Shown: positions 23,199-34,257 of the stretch, piece after piece
Numbering within the stretch: the stretch's first letter is position 1
Layout of the letters: each line of letters begins with the position of its first letter
From: Acanthamoeba castellanii str. Neff
Lineage: Eukaryota; Discosea; Longamoebia; Acanthamoebidae
Reading direction: 5' to 3'
Assembly: GCF_000313135.1 (NCBI RefSeq)
Contig: NW_004457268.1
Span: 6,357-70,356 of the forward strand
Length of the DNA stretch: 64,000 nt
Translations under genes and position numbers: made by a program
Notes under the pieces: generated by a model
What the model saw: only the letters and a program-made list of their open reading frames with translations
Databases searched by the model: none
What the model was told of the DNA's origin: nothing

Positions 23199-24471
23199 AT
23201 GACGTCCTTCCCGCCCCCTGGATTCGAAAACATTAGCCGCGCATCGGCAATCCTCTTCGACAATTTCGATGCTGACGAGGTGGTGCCTCTCGAGAACTCT
23301 TGGTAGCGCTTCCCCCCTCCCAGGCAACCGATGCTTTGGCGGCGTCACTCGTTGTTGCAGGTGATTGACACGAATTGGCTGACCGCAATCCCATGCATCC
23401 AGGTCGTTCTGGCACGACAAGTTCATTGGCCCTGGTCTGTCGGCCGAGGAGTACGAGGCCTCCCTCCAGAAGCTGTGCACATTCGGCACCGTCCAGGTAC
23501 GTGTCCAATTCACCACCTTTCATCATCGCGAATCTGCAATCTCCCACACTCGAGCACACTGCCACACTGAGCGACACTCGCTCGCGCCACGTCGGAGGTG
23601 TCTGATCATCCTCATCGTTTGCCAATGCGCCTTACGCAGGATTTCTGGAAGTGCTACAACAATCTGCCACCCATCGAGAAGCTGCGCTTCAAGTCGAGCT
23701 TCCACCTCATGAAGTCGGGCATTTCGCCCCTGTGGGAGGATCCCAAGAACGCCAACGGCGGTTTCTGGGCCATGCGAGTCCGCAAAGACGACACATATCC
23801 TTTACTTCCGCAACACGCAACACGCAACACGCAACACGCAACACGCAACACGCAACACGCAACACGCAACACGCAACACGCAACACGCAACACGCAACAC
23901 GCAACACGCAACACGCAACACGCAACACGCAACACGCAACACGCAACACGCAACACGCAACACGCAACACGCAACACGCAACACGCAACACGCAACACGC
24001 AACACGCAACACGCAACACGCAACACGCAACACGCAACACGCAACACGCAACACGCAACAACACACGCAGCACTGTCAGTTCTCCTTAACTCGCGAGTAC
24101 TGCGTACGTGTGGAAGGAAGTCATTCTGGCGCTCATCGGCGAGCAGTTCGAGGGCTCGCTGGGCGAGGGCGACGAAATCTGCGGCCTCACGGTGAGCATC
24201 AGGCAGCACGACGACATCATCCGCATTTGGAACACCAACGCCAGCGCCAACTCATCGGGTCTCCTCGGCCGACTCAAGGAGATCATCCCCAAGGCCGAGC
24301 TGCGCAGCCCCTTCTACAAGGGTACCTCCCTAGCCAGTGTTGTGTGTTCCTGCGTGCAACACACTCGTGTCGTGTGTCGTGTGCCTGACCTCTTCTTTGT
24401 TGCACGCAGCCAACCGGGAGCACACAGACTTCAACAAGGATTTCCACGACGCCAAGAGGGACACCAACTAG
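23199..24471 (+). CDS. eIF4E family cap-binding protein, class II (4EHP-like)
   Basis: Five exons, 23199-23302, 23403-23496, 23640-23794, 24101-24321 and 24410-24471, give 211 residues. The cap-binding core is clear: SFWHDKF, VQDFWKCYNNLPP, FHLMKSGISPLWED with the conserved Trp-Glu pair, NGGFWAMRVRK, VWKEVILALIGEQF, EICGLTVSIR and IIRIWN. At the position of the second stacking Trp the protein has Tyr (EEYEASL), a class II (eIF4E2/4EHP) feature; such proteins usually repress rather than drive translation. The third intron is AT-AC; only that junction restores the frame (ends AC, resumes TGCG TAC), giving DDTAYVWKEV. Cytoplasmic. Confidence 0.88.
23795..24100 (+). other. U12-type AT-AC intron in the eIF4E-like gene
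   Basis: The intron begins ATATCCTTT, the U12 5' splice-site consensus, and ends AC at 24099-24100. A branch-site consensus TCCTTAAC lies at 24083-24090, about 10 nt before the 3' end. Splicing here joins codon phase 2 exactly (AC + T), whereas no GT donor gives a frame. Most of the 306 nt is the heptamer array described separately. Confidence 0.9.
23811..24064. repeat. Heptamer satellite (AACACGC)n inside the AT-AC intron
   Basis: About 36 essentially perfect head-to-tail copies of the 7-mer AACACGC, from 23811 to about 24060, end just before the branch site. There are no spacers, so it is not a CRISPR. Open frames across it (NTQHATR- and LRVACCV-type peptides) come from the repeat. Near-perfect copies imply recent expansion. 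Confidence 0.95.
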
Positions 24472-24850
24472 ATGAGCTCCTCCCTCCCGAGGGTACCTGT
24501 ACACATCCGTCCACTTCACCTCTCGACACACGTAAGAGAAACTTCAAGAGGAAGGCTGGCGGAGGTAAGACAGAGAGATGATCATGAGAGAGATAGGAGA
24601 GAGAGAGAGAGAGAGAAGCAAAGGTGAGGAAAAAGGGAAGGAGGCGAGCACGAAGACGGAAGAAGAAGAAGACACAATTTTGAGGTGGACCCCACTACCT
24701 TGTAACCATCCTATTTATTACCACTAATGAAACAAACAAAAAAAGGTTGATCGAGTAGGAGGCTCTGGCATCTGCTGGCCTCAGGCTTTATGAAGGTGCA
24801 AGTAGGAGCATGGTGCTAACAACAACGGCGTGTGCAGTGGCGGCACAGCT
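24472..24850. other. Convergent intergenic region with (GA)n tract
   Basis: Lies between the 3' ends of the eIF4E-like gene (+) and the TRIQK-like gene (-). It contains a GA-rich run around 24588-24625 and a later A/T-rich part; no coding signal. Confidence 0.5.
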
Positions 24851-25215
24851 TCAGTTGGGGCGAAGGGCGGCAAACAGGACGAAGTAGAGGAGCGCGAAGA
24901 AGACTGCGACGATGACCAGCGCGATGAGGATGATCGCCAGCTTGCTGCTCTTACTGCCGGTGTTCTTCGAGTGCAGGCTCTCCTTGATACGCTTGTCCGT
25001 ATGCGCCTGGCAGTTGGGCACGGAAGAGTCAGCGACTGACTGCTCTACCTACCTCTTCGCTTCCACTACGAAAACGTAGAGCGAGTAGGACTTGCGAGGT
25101 TGGTGTCTAACCCATGTAGATGTGCCCGTACCTTGCGAACCTCCTTCTCGCCGATGCGGCGACGGTACGTGTCCACCTGCGACAAGTTCTTGCCTTTGGT
25201 CGCTCCCTTCCTCAT
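24851..25215 (-). CDS. TRIQK-like small tail-anchored membrane protein
   Basis: Two exons, 25215-25132 and 25006-24851, join in phase 0 to give 79 residues. The N-terminal half is basic and contains SQVDTYRRRIGEKEVRK, which resembles the QxxK/R-repeat region of animal TRIQK. A single C-terminal membrane segment follows (LAIILIALVIVAVFFALLYFV, ~49-70), then a short tail ending LRPN. This predicts a tail-anchored ER protein with its N-terminus in the cytosol. The upstream frame has stops, supporting this ATG. The family call rests on a short match and overall layout. Confidence 0.6.
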
Positions 25216-25518
25216 CTTCTTCTCGAGCTGTTGAAGTTGTTGAAGTGGTTAGCGCTACACGGTTCTGCCGCTTCGGTCAGGAACCCAAAAAGAAACTCAC
25301 CCTTTTCTCTTCTTCCTTAATCTTTTCTTTTTCGTGTGCTCAAATATTTTAGTGACATTCATTCCAAGAAAAGACAAACTATAAAACAAAGGCCAAGCCT
25401 CCAGAATCAGTTTTCGTTGAGCCCGGCAGCAAGAGAAGAGGCGCAAGCCCAAGCTCAGACACCTCGGCGGAAAAGAGAGCAATAAAATTAGGTGGTTTAA
25501 GAAATCAGAAAAAAAGAT
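25216..25518. other. Divergent promoter region
   Basis: About 300 bp between the starts of the TRIQK-like (-) and PARP (+) genes. A GT donor-like site on the minus strand at ~25301 could mark a 5' UTR intron of the TRIQK-like gene, since its frame is closed by a stop. No other coding signal. Confidence 0.35.
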
Positions 25519-28500
25519 ATGCAAAAGGATGACAAGGAGGTGAGGGTGGCGATGAACCTGCAGGACCCGCCCTATGGCTGCCTCACCAACGGCGCGCACT
25601 ACCCTTTCACGCTCAAGGGCAAGACTTGGCCCACAGTGGTAAGTAGTACCTACCACTTAGAGTACTCGACTTCTTTCTCGTCGTACCCTCTTCTTTTCTT
25701 TTTAGACTTCTTCTTCTTCTTCGACTGCTCAATTAATTGAGTTGCGTGGCAGGACCACTACTTCCACGCGCAAAAATTTGCCGGTACGCCGCTGGAGGAG
25801 ACCATCCGGCGGTGCAAGACGGCCAAGCAGGCCGGACGGGCCAAAGGCGCGCCCGTGCGCCAGGACTGGGACAAGATACGCCACAACGTCATGTATGAGG
25901 CGCGTGCTCCCAACCAACCATTGGAGGCGCGCGTGCACACAGACACACACATGTGTGTGGCGGGTCGCGGCTGACTGTGGCCTTGTGGTGGGCGTAGGGC
26001 CTGATGGCCAAGTTCAAGCAACACGCGGGTCCGCGTCGGGTGCTGCGATCCACTGGCACGGCCACCATCGTCGGCCTCATGGGCAAAGGCACGTCCACAA
26101 ACACACACATTTGTCGGGTGTGTGTGCGATCGTGCGTGCGGTAGTGCGTGTGCGTGCGTGTCGTGTGAGTGCGGTGATGCGTGTGCGATGAGCGATGCTG
26201 AGTGAATGACTGAATGCCTGGCTCTGGTGGTCTGTGTGCAGAGGACTTCTGGGGCGCGGGGAAGGACGGTAAAGGCAAAAACAAATGGGGCGAGCTGCTG
26301 ATGAACGTGCGCCTGCTCCTGGACGGCGCAGATGATGACGAGGACGAAGCGGAGGAGGAGGAAGAAGAGAAGAAGGCCGGTGGAAGAGGAAGCGGGAGAC
26401 CAACGAAAAGACAAGAAAGAGAGGAAAGGGGGATGATGACGAAGAAGAAGAAGAGGAAGAGAAGCCAAAGAAAAAAGGGAAGAAAGAGAAAGCGAAGGAG
26501 GAAAAGGGGAAAGAGAAGAAGAAACAGAAGCACAAGGAAGAGAAGGAGGAAGCGAAGAAGAAGCTGAGGGGCGTCTACACCCAGTACGCCTCGGCCTCTT
26601 CTCTTTCCGACGCCAGAGTGGTCGGTGTGACAACGTGTGGCAGTGCTGATGGATTTCATGTACCATCTCATCTCCCCAGAGTCGAGTACGCGTCGAGCTG
26701 TCGGGCCAACTGCCGCGTGTGTTGGAACAAGATCCCCAAGGCCGAGCTGCGCATGGGCAAGCTGTCGTTCTCGCGCAAGTTGTATGTGTGCCTCTTCCTC
26801 GCAGCGCACCACCCAAGGATTGCGCAGTGTGCCCCAACCGCAACTAAAGTCTTGAATGCGACTGCTTAGCGATGGCACGATCTGCGAGTGGCACCACCTC
26901 AACTGCTTCCTCAAGCGCTACACTGTCGAAGCTGCCGAGGCGCCCTCCATCAAGTACTTGTTGGAGCCGAGCTTTGTCGTGTTGCCGTGAGCTGGTGTGC
27001 GTTGTTTTTTTTTAACTCTGCTGGCCGTGTGCAGAGGTCTGGACGACATCCGCTGGGAGGACAAGGAGAAGCTGCTCAACACGTTCGGCGCCTCGCCCAG
27101 CAGGAAGAGGAAGAGAGAGGCGGAGAAGGCGGTTGGAGGCGATGACGACGACGAAGACGAGGCCGAAGCGGAAGAGGGCGACGAGTCGGAGCCGCGGGAC
27201 AACTTCGTGGAGGCAGGCGACGAGGAGGACGAGGCGATGAAGCTGCAGAACAAGAAGCTGTGGGCGCTCAAGGACGAGCTGCGCAAGAACTGCACGCGCG
27301 ACGAGCTCAAGGAGCTGCTCGAGTTCAACAGCCAGCAGGCCAAGGGCGGCAAGATGCGCCTGCTCGACCGCTGCGCCGAGTGCATGCTCTTCGGGGCCAT
27401 GCCCCTGTGTCCCGGTACGCGCTACCACCACCGCCCCACACCTTTTTTCCCTGATTGCTACCTACCGAGTGGTCATGGGCTCACCCTGTGTGAGCGAACG
27501 TCACAGAGTGCAAGACGGGCGTCATCGTGCCGTGGAAGGGCGTGTTCCGGTGCACGGGCTTTGCCACGGCGTGGAGCAAGTGCACATTCACCAAGGAGAG
27601 CATCGATCGCCTGGAGTGGAAGATTCCCGACAGCACCAAGAACGAGTATCTCAAAAACTTCAAGTTCACCATGGTACCACCACCACCGCCCGAAAAGCTG
27701 GTTGCCTTGTTGCGGTGTTGGGCTCATCAAATTATGTTGTGCACACATCTTTGCAGGAGAAGCAGGTGGTCAAGAAGGTGGCAGAGCCGGAGAAGAAGGA
27801 GAGGAAGAAGCGTACGTCGACGGCGCCCAGCCCGAAGAAGGCCAAGACGGTGAAGATGGTGGTCAAAGGCAACTCAGCCAGTACGTCCCCTCTTTCGTGT
27901 ATATGTGCCACATGGTACGCCGGCTTATCCTGCCGCACTAGTTGACCCGAAGACCGGGCTCAGTGAGACCGGACGCATCTACGAGGAGAAGGACGGCACC
28001 AAGTACAACGTTGTGCTCAACATGAGCGGTACGCCGCACTTCCCTGGAATCGACTCAACCGGTTGTCCAGCGCGACTCTTTGTCTCTGACCGCACGCATT
28101 CTTCGCATACTTGCGAGCGCAGATGTGGTGACGGGAGCCAACGCGTACTACAATCTGCAGGTCATCGAGGACGAGAAGGCAGAGACGTGGCACTTGTGGC
28201 GCAAGTGGGGCCGCGTGGGCACGTGGGTGGGTTCGTCGAAGCTAGACAAGTGCGCCACCGCGCGCAAGGCCGTGGAGCTCTTCGAGCGGGTCTACCTGGA
28301 CAAGACCGGCAACCGATGGGCCGACCGGGACGAGTTCGAGAAGCAGCCGGGCAAGTACTACCCGGTCGACATCGACTACGGGATCGACGAGAGCAGTCTC
28401 AAGGCCAAGGCCGTCGATCCCAACAAGCCTTCGCAGCTGCAGGACAATCGAATCAAGGTAGTCCCGCACACGCACACGCACCCGCGCCACCGCACACGCA

Positions 28501-30159
28501 TGACTTGAACGAGTGTCGTGTGCCGCTGTGTTTTTTTATATAGGATCTGTTGGGTCTCATCTTCAACATGGAGAACATGGAGAAGACGATGGCGGAAATG
28601 GAGATCGACATCAACAAGATGCCGCTCGGTCGCCTTTCCGAGGCGACGATCAAGCGGGGCGTACGTGCCTGTCTGGCCTGCCCGTGTTCTCTTCGAACTG
28701 ACCCACATTGCTGCGCACACACCCACAGTACACGGTGCTCAGCAAGATCCAGGAGGTGCTCGACGACACAGAATTGGAGGAGGCGCAACGCAAGAACAGC
28801 CTGATCGAGCTGAGCAACCAATTCTACACGTACGCCCCTCATCAATGACAAGAAGAGAAGTGGCTGGGAAGAAGTGGCCACGACTAATCACATTTTTCCC
28901 TTGACCTTGACCTTGTACAGCATCGTGCCGCACGCCTTTGGACTGTCGCGACCGACGATCATCGACCACCGGAAGCTGGTCAAGAACAAAATTGGTGCGC
29001 TGCCCCTCACTCGAGACCACATTCTCTTGAACAAACACGCCTGCTGATCCTGGGGCGTGGACCATGACAGAAATGCTGAACACACTGTCGGAGATGCAGC
29101 TCGCCATCAAACTTCTGCGCGAGGTAGGGCCAGTTCAGCGTCGTGTGTGCGTGTGCGTGTGCGGTCGTGCGTGTGTGGTATGTGCGAGGGCGAGCGGGCA
29201 GCTAAAATCGTGGGCCTGAAAATCAGGGCGAGGACACGGACGATGTGTTGTGGGCCAACTACCAGAAGCTCAAAACCAACATTGTGCCCGTTGCACCCGA
29301 GGAGAAGGAGTTCAAGATGGTGAGCAAGTACCTGCGACAGACCCACGCTCCATCGCACTCGCAGTACTCCCTCGAGCTCCTGGATCTGTTCAAGATCGAC
29401 CGCGAGGGCGAAATGGCACGCTACGAGAAGTGGGCCAAGCTTCACAACCGCATGGTACGTGTGTGTCGTGTGCGTGTCGTTGTGGTGATGCGTGGACTGA
29501 CGAAGCGATCGCCTTGGCAGCTCCTGTGGCATGGTTCGCGATTGACCAACTGGGCCGGAATCCTGTCGCAAGGCCTGCGCATCGCGCCGCCCGAGGCTCC
29601 TTCGACTGGCTACATGGTACGATGGTCATCACACAACACGACATGCGCAATGGCCACCACACACAACCGAGCTCACACAGTGGGCGTGTTGTTGATAGTT
29701 TGGCAAGGGAGTCTACTTTGCGGACATGGCGAGCAAGTCGGCCAACTACTGCTTCACATCGCGCGAGAACAATGTGGGCATCATGACCCTCTCCGAGGTG
29801 GCGCTGGGCGACATGTACCAGCTGCTCCACTCCAAGTACATGGACAAGCCGCCGGCGGGCTACCACTCGACCAAGGGCTGCGGTCAAACCGAGCCCGATC
29901 CGAGTACCGCAGTGCTCACCAAGGTGCCCGATGACGTGTACCGTAGAGCACACAGCATGTGGTGGTCACCAACGTTGGTGTCTGTTGTGATGTTGTTGCG
30001 GGTTGGGGCTGAGTACAGGAAGGCGTCAAGGTGCCGTGTGGAGAGCCGAGCAAGAGCGGAGCCGTCGGGTCAAGCCTGCTATACAACGAGTACATCGTGT
30101 ACGACGTGGGCCAGATCAACATCAAGTACCTCCTCAAGGTCAAGTTCAGCTACAAGTGA
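25519..30159 (+). CDS. NADAR-PARP fusion: poly(ADP-ribose) polymerase with N-terminal NADAR domain
   Basis: Twenty exons (25519-25638, 25753-25899, 25998-26088, 26242-26379, 26424-26583, 26680-26781, 26870-26953, 27035-27414, 27507-27673, 27757-27880, 27942-28028, 28123-28457, 28544-28660, 28729-28829, 28921-28994, 29071-29123, 29227-29454, 29521-29616, 29699-29935, 30019-30159) give 993 residues. Order: NADAR/YbiA fold (~10-165: [40 protein letters not shown]); acidic/Lys linker; PARP-type zinc finger (ANCRVCW ... EWHHLNCF); PADR1 with zinc cysteines ([22 protein letters not shown]); WGR ([11 protein letters not shown]); PARP regulatory helices; ART catalytic domain with the H-Y-E triad ([31 protein letters not shown]). 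A nuclear DNA-damage PARP1-like enzyme. The exon 4/5 junction is the least certain; two introns use GC donors. Confidence 0.9.
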
Positions 30160-30260
30160 AGGCCAACCTTGCCATGATAATTTTTGCGGACAATAACAAA
30201 CAAAGATTTCGGGGTCGGCAACTTTCGTATTTGTGCAAGGCATCAAGAAGAGATCAAGGG

Positions 30261-32548
30261 ATGGAGGATGGAGAGTTTCACAATGGCTCGGTTGGTGGCG
30301 ATGAGCTGAGTTTGGTGATTGAGGCTACCGTAGATGAGAAACAGCAGCAAGGGGTCAAGCGGGCGCGAGATGAAGTAGAAGACGAACTGGTGATGGAGTA
30401 TGACCTCGCCGAGGCCATTTCCCGCAATGAAGAAGAAGCAGATGAGACCGCCGCAACGCCCTCGGATGCCAAGCGTGCCAAGATCACGCCTGTTGAAGAG
30501 GTACGCCCCGCTTCGTCGGACTTGCAGGCCAAAATTAACACCATTCACCTGACTTCGCAGTACGACATCTCGGTTCGCGCGCCCCATGTGGAAAGCGTGC
30601 TCGAACTGCCGCCCGAGGTCATGCTCAAGATCTTTGTGTATCTTGGTTTCGTTGGTACATGTCTCACTGCACCTCTTGCATTGCTCATCTTGAACTGTCG
30701 ATTAACCTTACTGGCAGATTTGGCCAACTGTGCTCTCGTGTGCCATCAATGGAAGGCCGTTTCAAGCGACGACGCCCTATGGAAGAGGTACTTACAGTTT
30801 GTAATCAGAAAAATCGAAATGGGAACTGAATGGCCTTCTTCTCCTTCAAGGATGTACTACGAGGTTTGGGGCACGAATGCGAAAACTTGGAAGCAGCTCT
30901 TTGCATCGCACTATCCCGACCATGAACAAATCGACATGCAGCAACTCATCCAAGGTGCGCTGCACGAATCGCGACTAACAGTTACATCTCGCTACGCGTG
31001 GAGAAAAGCGTACTGATGGGCTGTTGCCTTGCCGTGTGCAGCAATGACCAAGCCGAGAGGCAGCAGATCGAGGCGCAACATCATGGGCCTGTACAGGCTG
31101 GACAAGAGCTACGACGGCAAGATTGACAATCTCGAATACCCGACGCTCTTCCGGGACGTGTGGGCTCTCTCGTCGGTAGACCTGAAGAGGATCGTCGCCA
31201 ACGAAGTCGGTCTCACCGCCCGTGCCGACCTCCCCGTGCCGACCTCTTTTGAGCTGGTACGCTCCTCTGGTCACTCTCCTCGGCACTGTACCCTTCTCTC
31301 GAAACGCCAAGTGGCTTACGTGCCCTTTTGTACATGCAGAGCATTACAATGCAACGGTTTGGAGGGACCTCGAGCTGGAAGGAGATCACGAGCTACGACC
31401 GAGCGCAGACCATTCTGTGGGAGATGCTCCGCTACGAGGGCAACAGCGAAACTAAGACCTGGATGTCGGAGGACGAGGCCAACAGCTGCACCGAGTGGCT
31501 GTTTGGCTATTTCCCCTACAAGACGATGAGCGACCAGCAACTGCGCGCGATCATGGCCAGCAAGGCACTCGAGAAGGCAGCCTGGCAAGCCAGGCATGGC
31601 CAGCAGGACGAGCAGGAGCAGGAGGAGGTCGTCGAGGCCGGAAACGAGGAGGAGCAAGAAGAAGAGGCGGTCGTACGGATGCCTGGCGCAGGCGTCGTGG
31701 GTGTCGGCGAGCGAGTCCGCGCGTCACAAACTGTACACTACCGGTTGATCGGTGGCGAGCTCATCAGGGACGACGTGGACCACGATGATGAAGAAGAGGA
31801 GCACGGCTATGCGATGGAAAGCCTAGCCCCTGCAACGACGACCTCCTCTACCACAACCACCTCCACGACCACGACGACGGCCAACAACGACAATGCCATC
31901 CTCGAGGAAGAAGTGCTCGTGTTCGACGAGAACAACAACTCTGCGCCTCCATCGTCTGCACCCGCTCCCGAGGCGGAGGACAAGACCCTGACCGAAGACG
32001 TGCACGTGGTAGAGATGGAACCGATCCAGGTAAGCGAAGTCATCATCCACGAAGGGCACCCGAACGTCTCCGGTGCCAACAACGACTCTTTCAAGGAGGA
32101 GATCATCTTGGAGGAGGAAGAGGAGGGAGTGCAGCCCGAATGCGAGCCCATGGCCGAGGAGATCGTCGTTATCGAAGAGGCGGAGCCCGCTGTTGGCGAG
32201 GAGCTGGCGCAGCAGCCACCGGAGCCGACCCTCAACGAACCGAGCGAAGGCGCAGTGCGCCCCGAAGAGTCCGTGACCGCCGACGCCATGAACGCCATCG
32301 CGACGGACGCCGCGGCGGCGGCGGAGGCCGAGCCGCCCAAGCCCACCGATGAAGCCGCGGAGGGAGAACAGGAGATTGCGCCGGAGCCGAGAGGCCGGAG
32401 CCAGGTGGCTCGATTCTTCCACACGGGCTCCTTCAAGGTGGCCAACGACGGGACCTTTGTTTACGGCTTCGCTGCGATCTCGTCGTCGCGCTTCTGCACC
32501 TACTGGCTCGTGGCCGAGGACGCCGACGACAGCACCTTCGCCTTTTAA
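30261..32548 (+). CDS. F-box protein with long acidic C-terminal region
   Basis: Six exons, 30261-30500, 30561-30654, 30718-30787, 30851-30954, 31042-31256 and 31340-32548, join in phase to give 643 residues. After an acidic N-terminus, an F-box at ~92-135 reads LELPPEVMLKIFVYLGF / VDLANCALVCHQWKAVSSDDALWKR. It should dock Skp1 in an SCF ubiquitin ligase. A conserved-looking middle (~140-300, ending TEWLFGYFPYKTMSDQQLRAIM) may bind substrate. The rest is low-complexity Glu/Thr/Ala, ending with a hydrophobic-aromatic tail (HTGSFKVANDGTFVYGFAA...YWLVAEDADD). The start lies only 102 bp after the PARP stop. I do not recognise the substrate region. Confidence 0.75.
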
Positions 32549-33320
32549 TCGCGCGATCGCCACGAGTCGCCCGACGTCGGGGGTCGCTCCCAAGCAAACC
32601 ATCATCGCGGCCGAGGCACTGGGATACCAACCGAGAGAGCGAGAGACCGAGGAAGAAGCAGCACGGCCGTTCCGGGGTAGGTACATCTATGTGTGTGCGC
32701 GCTATCGGGCGCACTCTCTTTCCTCTCCATTCCCTTGCGTGGTGGCAGTGTGTTGCGTGCGTGTGGTGTGTGTGTCACTGTGTCGTGTTTGTCTTGTGTT
32801 CGTTCATTTGTTGTGGTGTCGTGCCCCTTCCCCTCTTTCTCCTTCCTCCTCTTTCGTCCTGTTGTATTCTTCGTTGTTGATCAACACGAGCACACTTCGC
32901 CTCTCTCTGCTTCCCCTCTTCCTCTCCACCTTAATTTTTGGCATGTTGGCAAAGCCACCCACCAACCTCTACCGCCAACCAGTCCGGCTTCTACAACGAG
33001 ACAGCGCCCCGACCGTGCCCCCTATCCCCTCATCATGGTGTACGGCCCAGCACCAGCCTCGGCCGCTGATCAGTTCGGGCTCCTCGGTCCATGATCTGGT
33101 TGTGTCGCGTCGCGTCGGCAAAAGGATGTTGGCCGCGAACCGGAAGCCGCCGGGAATTGGGTGAGTGAGGTCGGCGGTCCGGTGTGGAACGGAAACCTGG
33201 CAAGTTATCGACATCCACGCTTTCAGACAATCTACACCGCACACACCGCACACACCGCACACACCTCACGGCACACGGCAACCCACAACAGCCGCTGGTT
33301 GAACCTGAACACCCGAGTTG
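32549..33320. other. Region before the A12-like gene, no firm gene
   Basis: Pyrimidine-rich sequence with G/T-rich tracts and a CACACCGCA cluster at 33230-33270. A strong donor-like GTGAGTG at 33160 and an ATG at 33035 may belong to a 5' leader or first exon of the zinc-ribbon gene, but no conserved coding sequence can be read. Confidence 0.3.
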
Positions 33321-34237
33321 ATGCTGGTCGAGAGCGTGCCGTTCTGCGTCCACTGCGACACGTTGCCCGCACCTCCTGCGCACCTACCAGCTTTCAGGCA
33401 AATGCACACGACACGGTGGAAGGCACGTACCAAAGGCGTGATTTTAAGGGCGCACATTGATTGCGACTGCGCCGTTCTGCGTCCAAGAACCACCCGACAC
33501 ATGCACCGCCCCTGCAGACCAGATCGAAACTGCCGCCAGCGGCTTGTCGAAGACTACAATCGCAGCCATGAAGAAGATCCACGCACCCCGCACGCACGCA
33601 CGCACGCACACACGTAAGCGCCGTATCATGAGTCCACTGGGGCCAGGTGGCATTGCGCACGCGCATCACGAGGTCTCCATTCTGCTCTAGCCCGTGCTCG
33701 TGATATGTATGGCTAGAGGCAGCAGATCACTGTGAGACAGGGCGCATTCTCCAGCGAACATGACACTCACGACACACACCCTAAACACGCGATGCAGGTC
33801 TCAGGACGTCGTCGATGTTGAGGGTCAAGTTGGAGCTCACCGTGAGCCAGGGCGAAGTCGCTGCCCTGGCTCGCCAGAGACAACACGCTGGGCTGCTGTG
33901 GGGCAGTTTGTGTAACCAACTAACCAAGCCAAAATTTTTTTTTCTGTTTTTTTCTCTGTTTCGACGAAGATGGAAGGCAGCAAGCCGGTGCGGCACCTTC
34001 CTCCCGGGGGGGGGGGCTGGTGGTTGAAGCTCACTGCCTGCCCCCTCTAACCACCAGGAAGAGCTGACTGCGCAACAGAAAAAGGCGCGCCAGGAGCAGC
34101 TTCTCACGTGCACCCTGTGCCAGTCGCAGCAGTGCACCTACTACCAACTGCAGACGAGGTCCGCCGACGAGCCCATGACCACCTTCGTCACATGCCACAA
34201 CTGCGGTCGTCGCTGGAAATTTGTGGTGCAACTTTAG
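33321..34237 (+). CDS. RNA polymerase I subunit A12-like zinc-ribbon protein
   Basis: The last exon (34058-34237) is certain: [26 protein letters not shown] with HNCGRRWKF is a TFIIS-type C-terminal zinc ribbon. An exon at ~33798/33805-33840 ([12 protein letters not shown], donor GTGAGC) joins it in phase 0. An exon opening at 33321 ([19 protein letters not shown]) resembles the N-terminal ribbon of Pol I A12 (FCxxC). The middle is unresolved: an AG-GC donor near 33406 joined at ~33448 keeps the frame but gives CDC instead of the expected CxxC. TFIIS, RPC11 and A12 share this ribbon; the short two-ribbon layout favours A12 or RPC11. The ribbon enters the polymerase active site and promotes RNA cleavage. 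Confidence 0.55.
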
Positions 34238-34257
34238 TGGAGTAAGAAAAATGATTC

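Noticed and set aside
23811..24064. Regular array resembling a CRISPR
   Set aside because: Seven-base units are directly adjacent with no spacers, inside an intron of a nuclear gene.
26379..26424. Apparent frameshift between NADAR and zinc-finger exons of the PARP
   Set aside because: A 44-bp GT-AG intron (26380-26423) restores frame without invoking a mutation, though this junction remains the weakest of the model.
25758..26914. Long minus-strand open frames opposite the PARP exons
   Set aside because: Antisense shadows of GC-rich exons and GA-rich linker sequence; peptide is Leu/Ser/Phe low-complexity.
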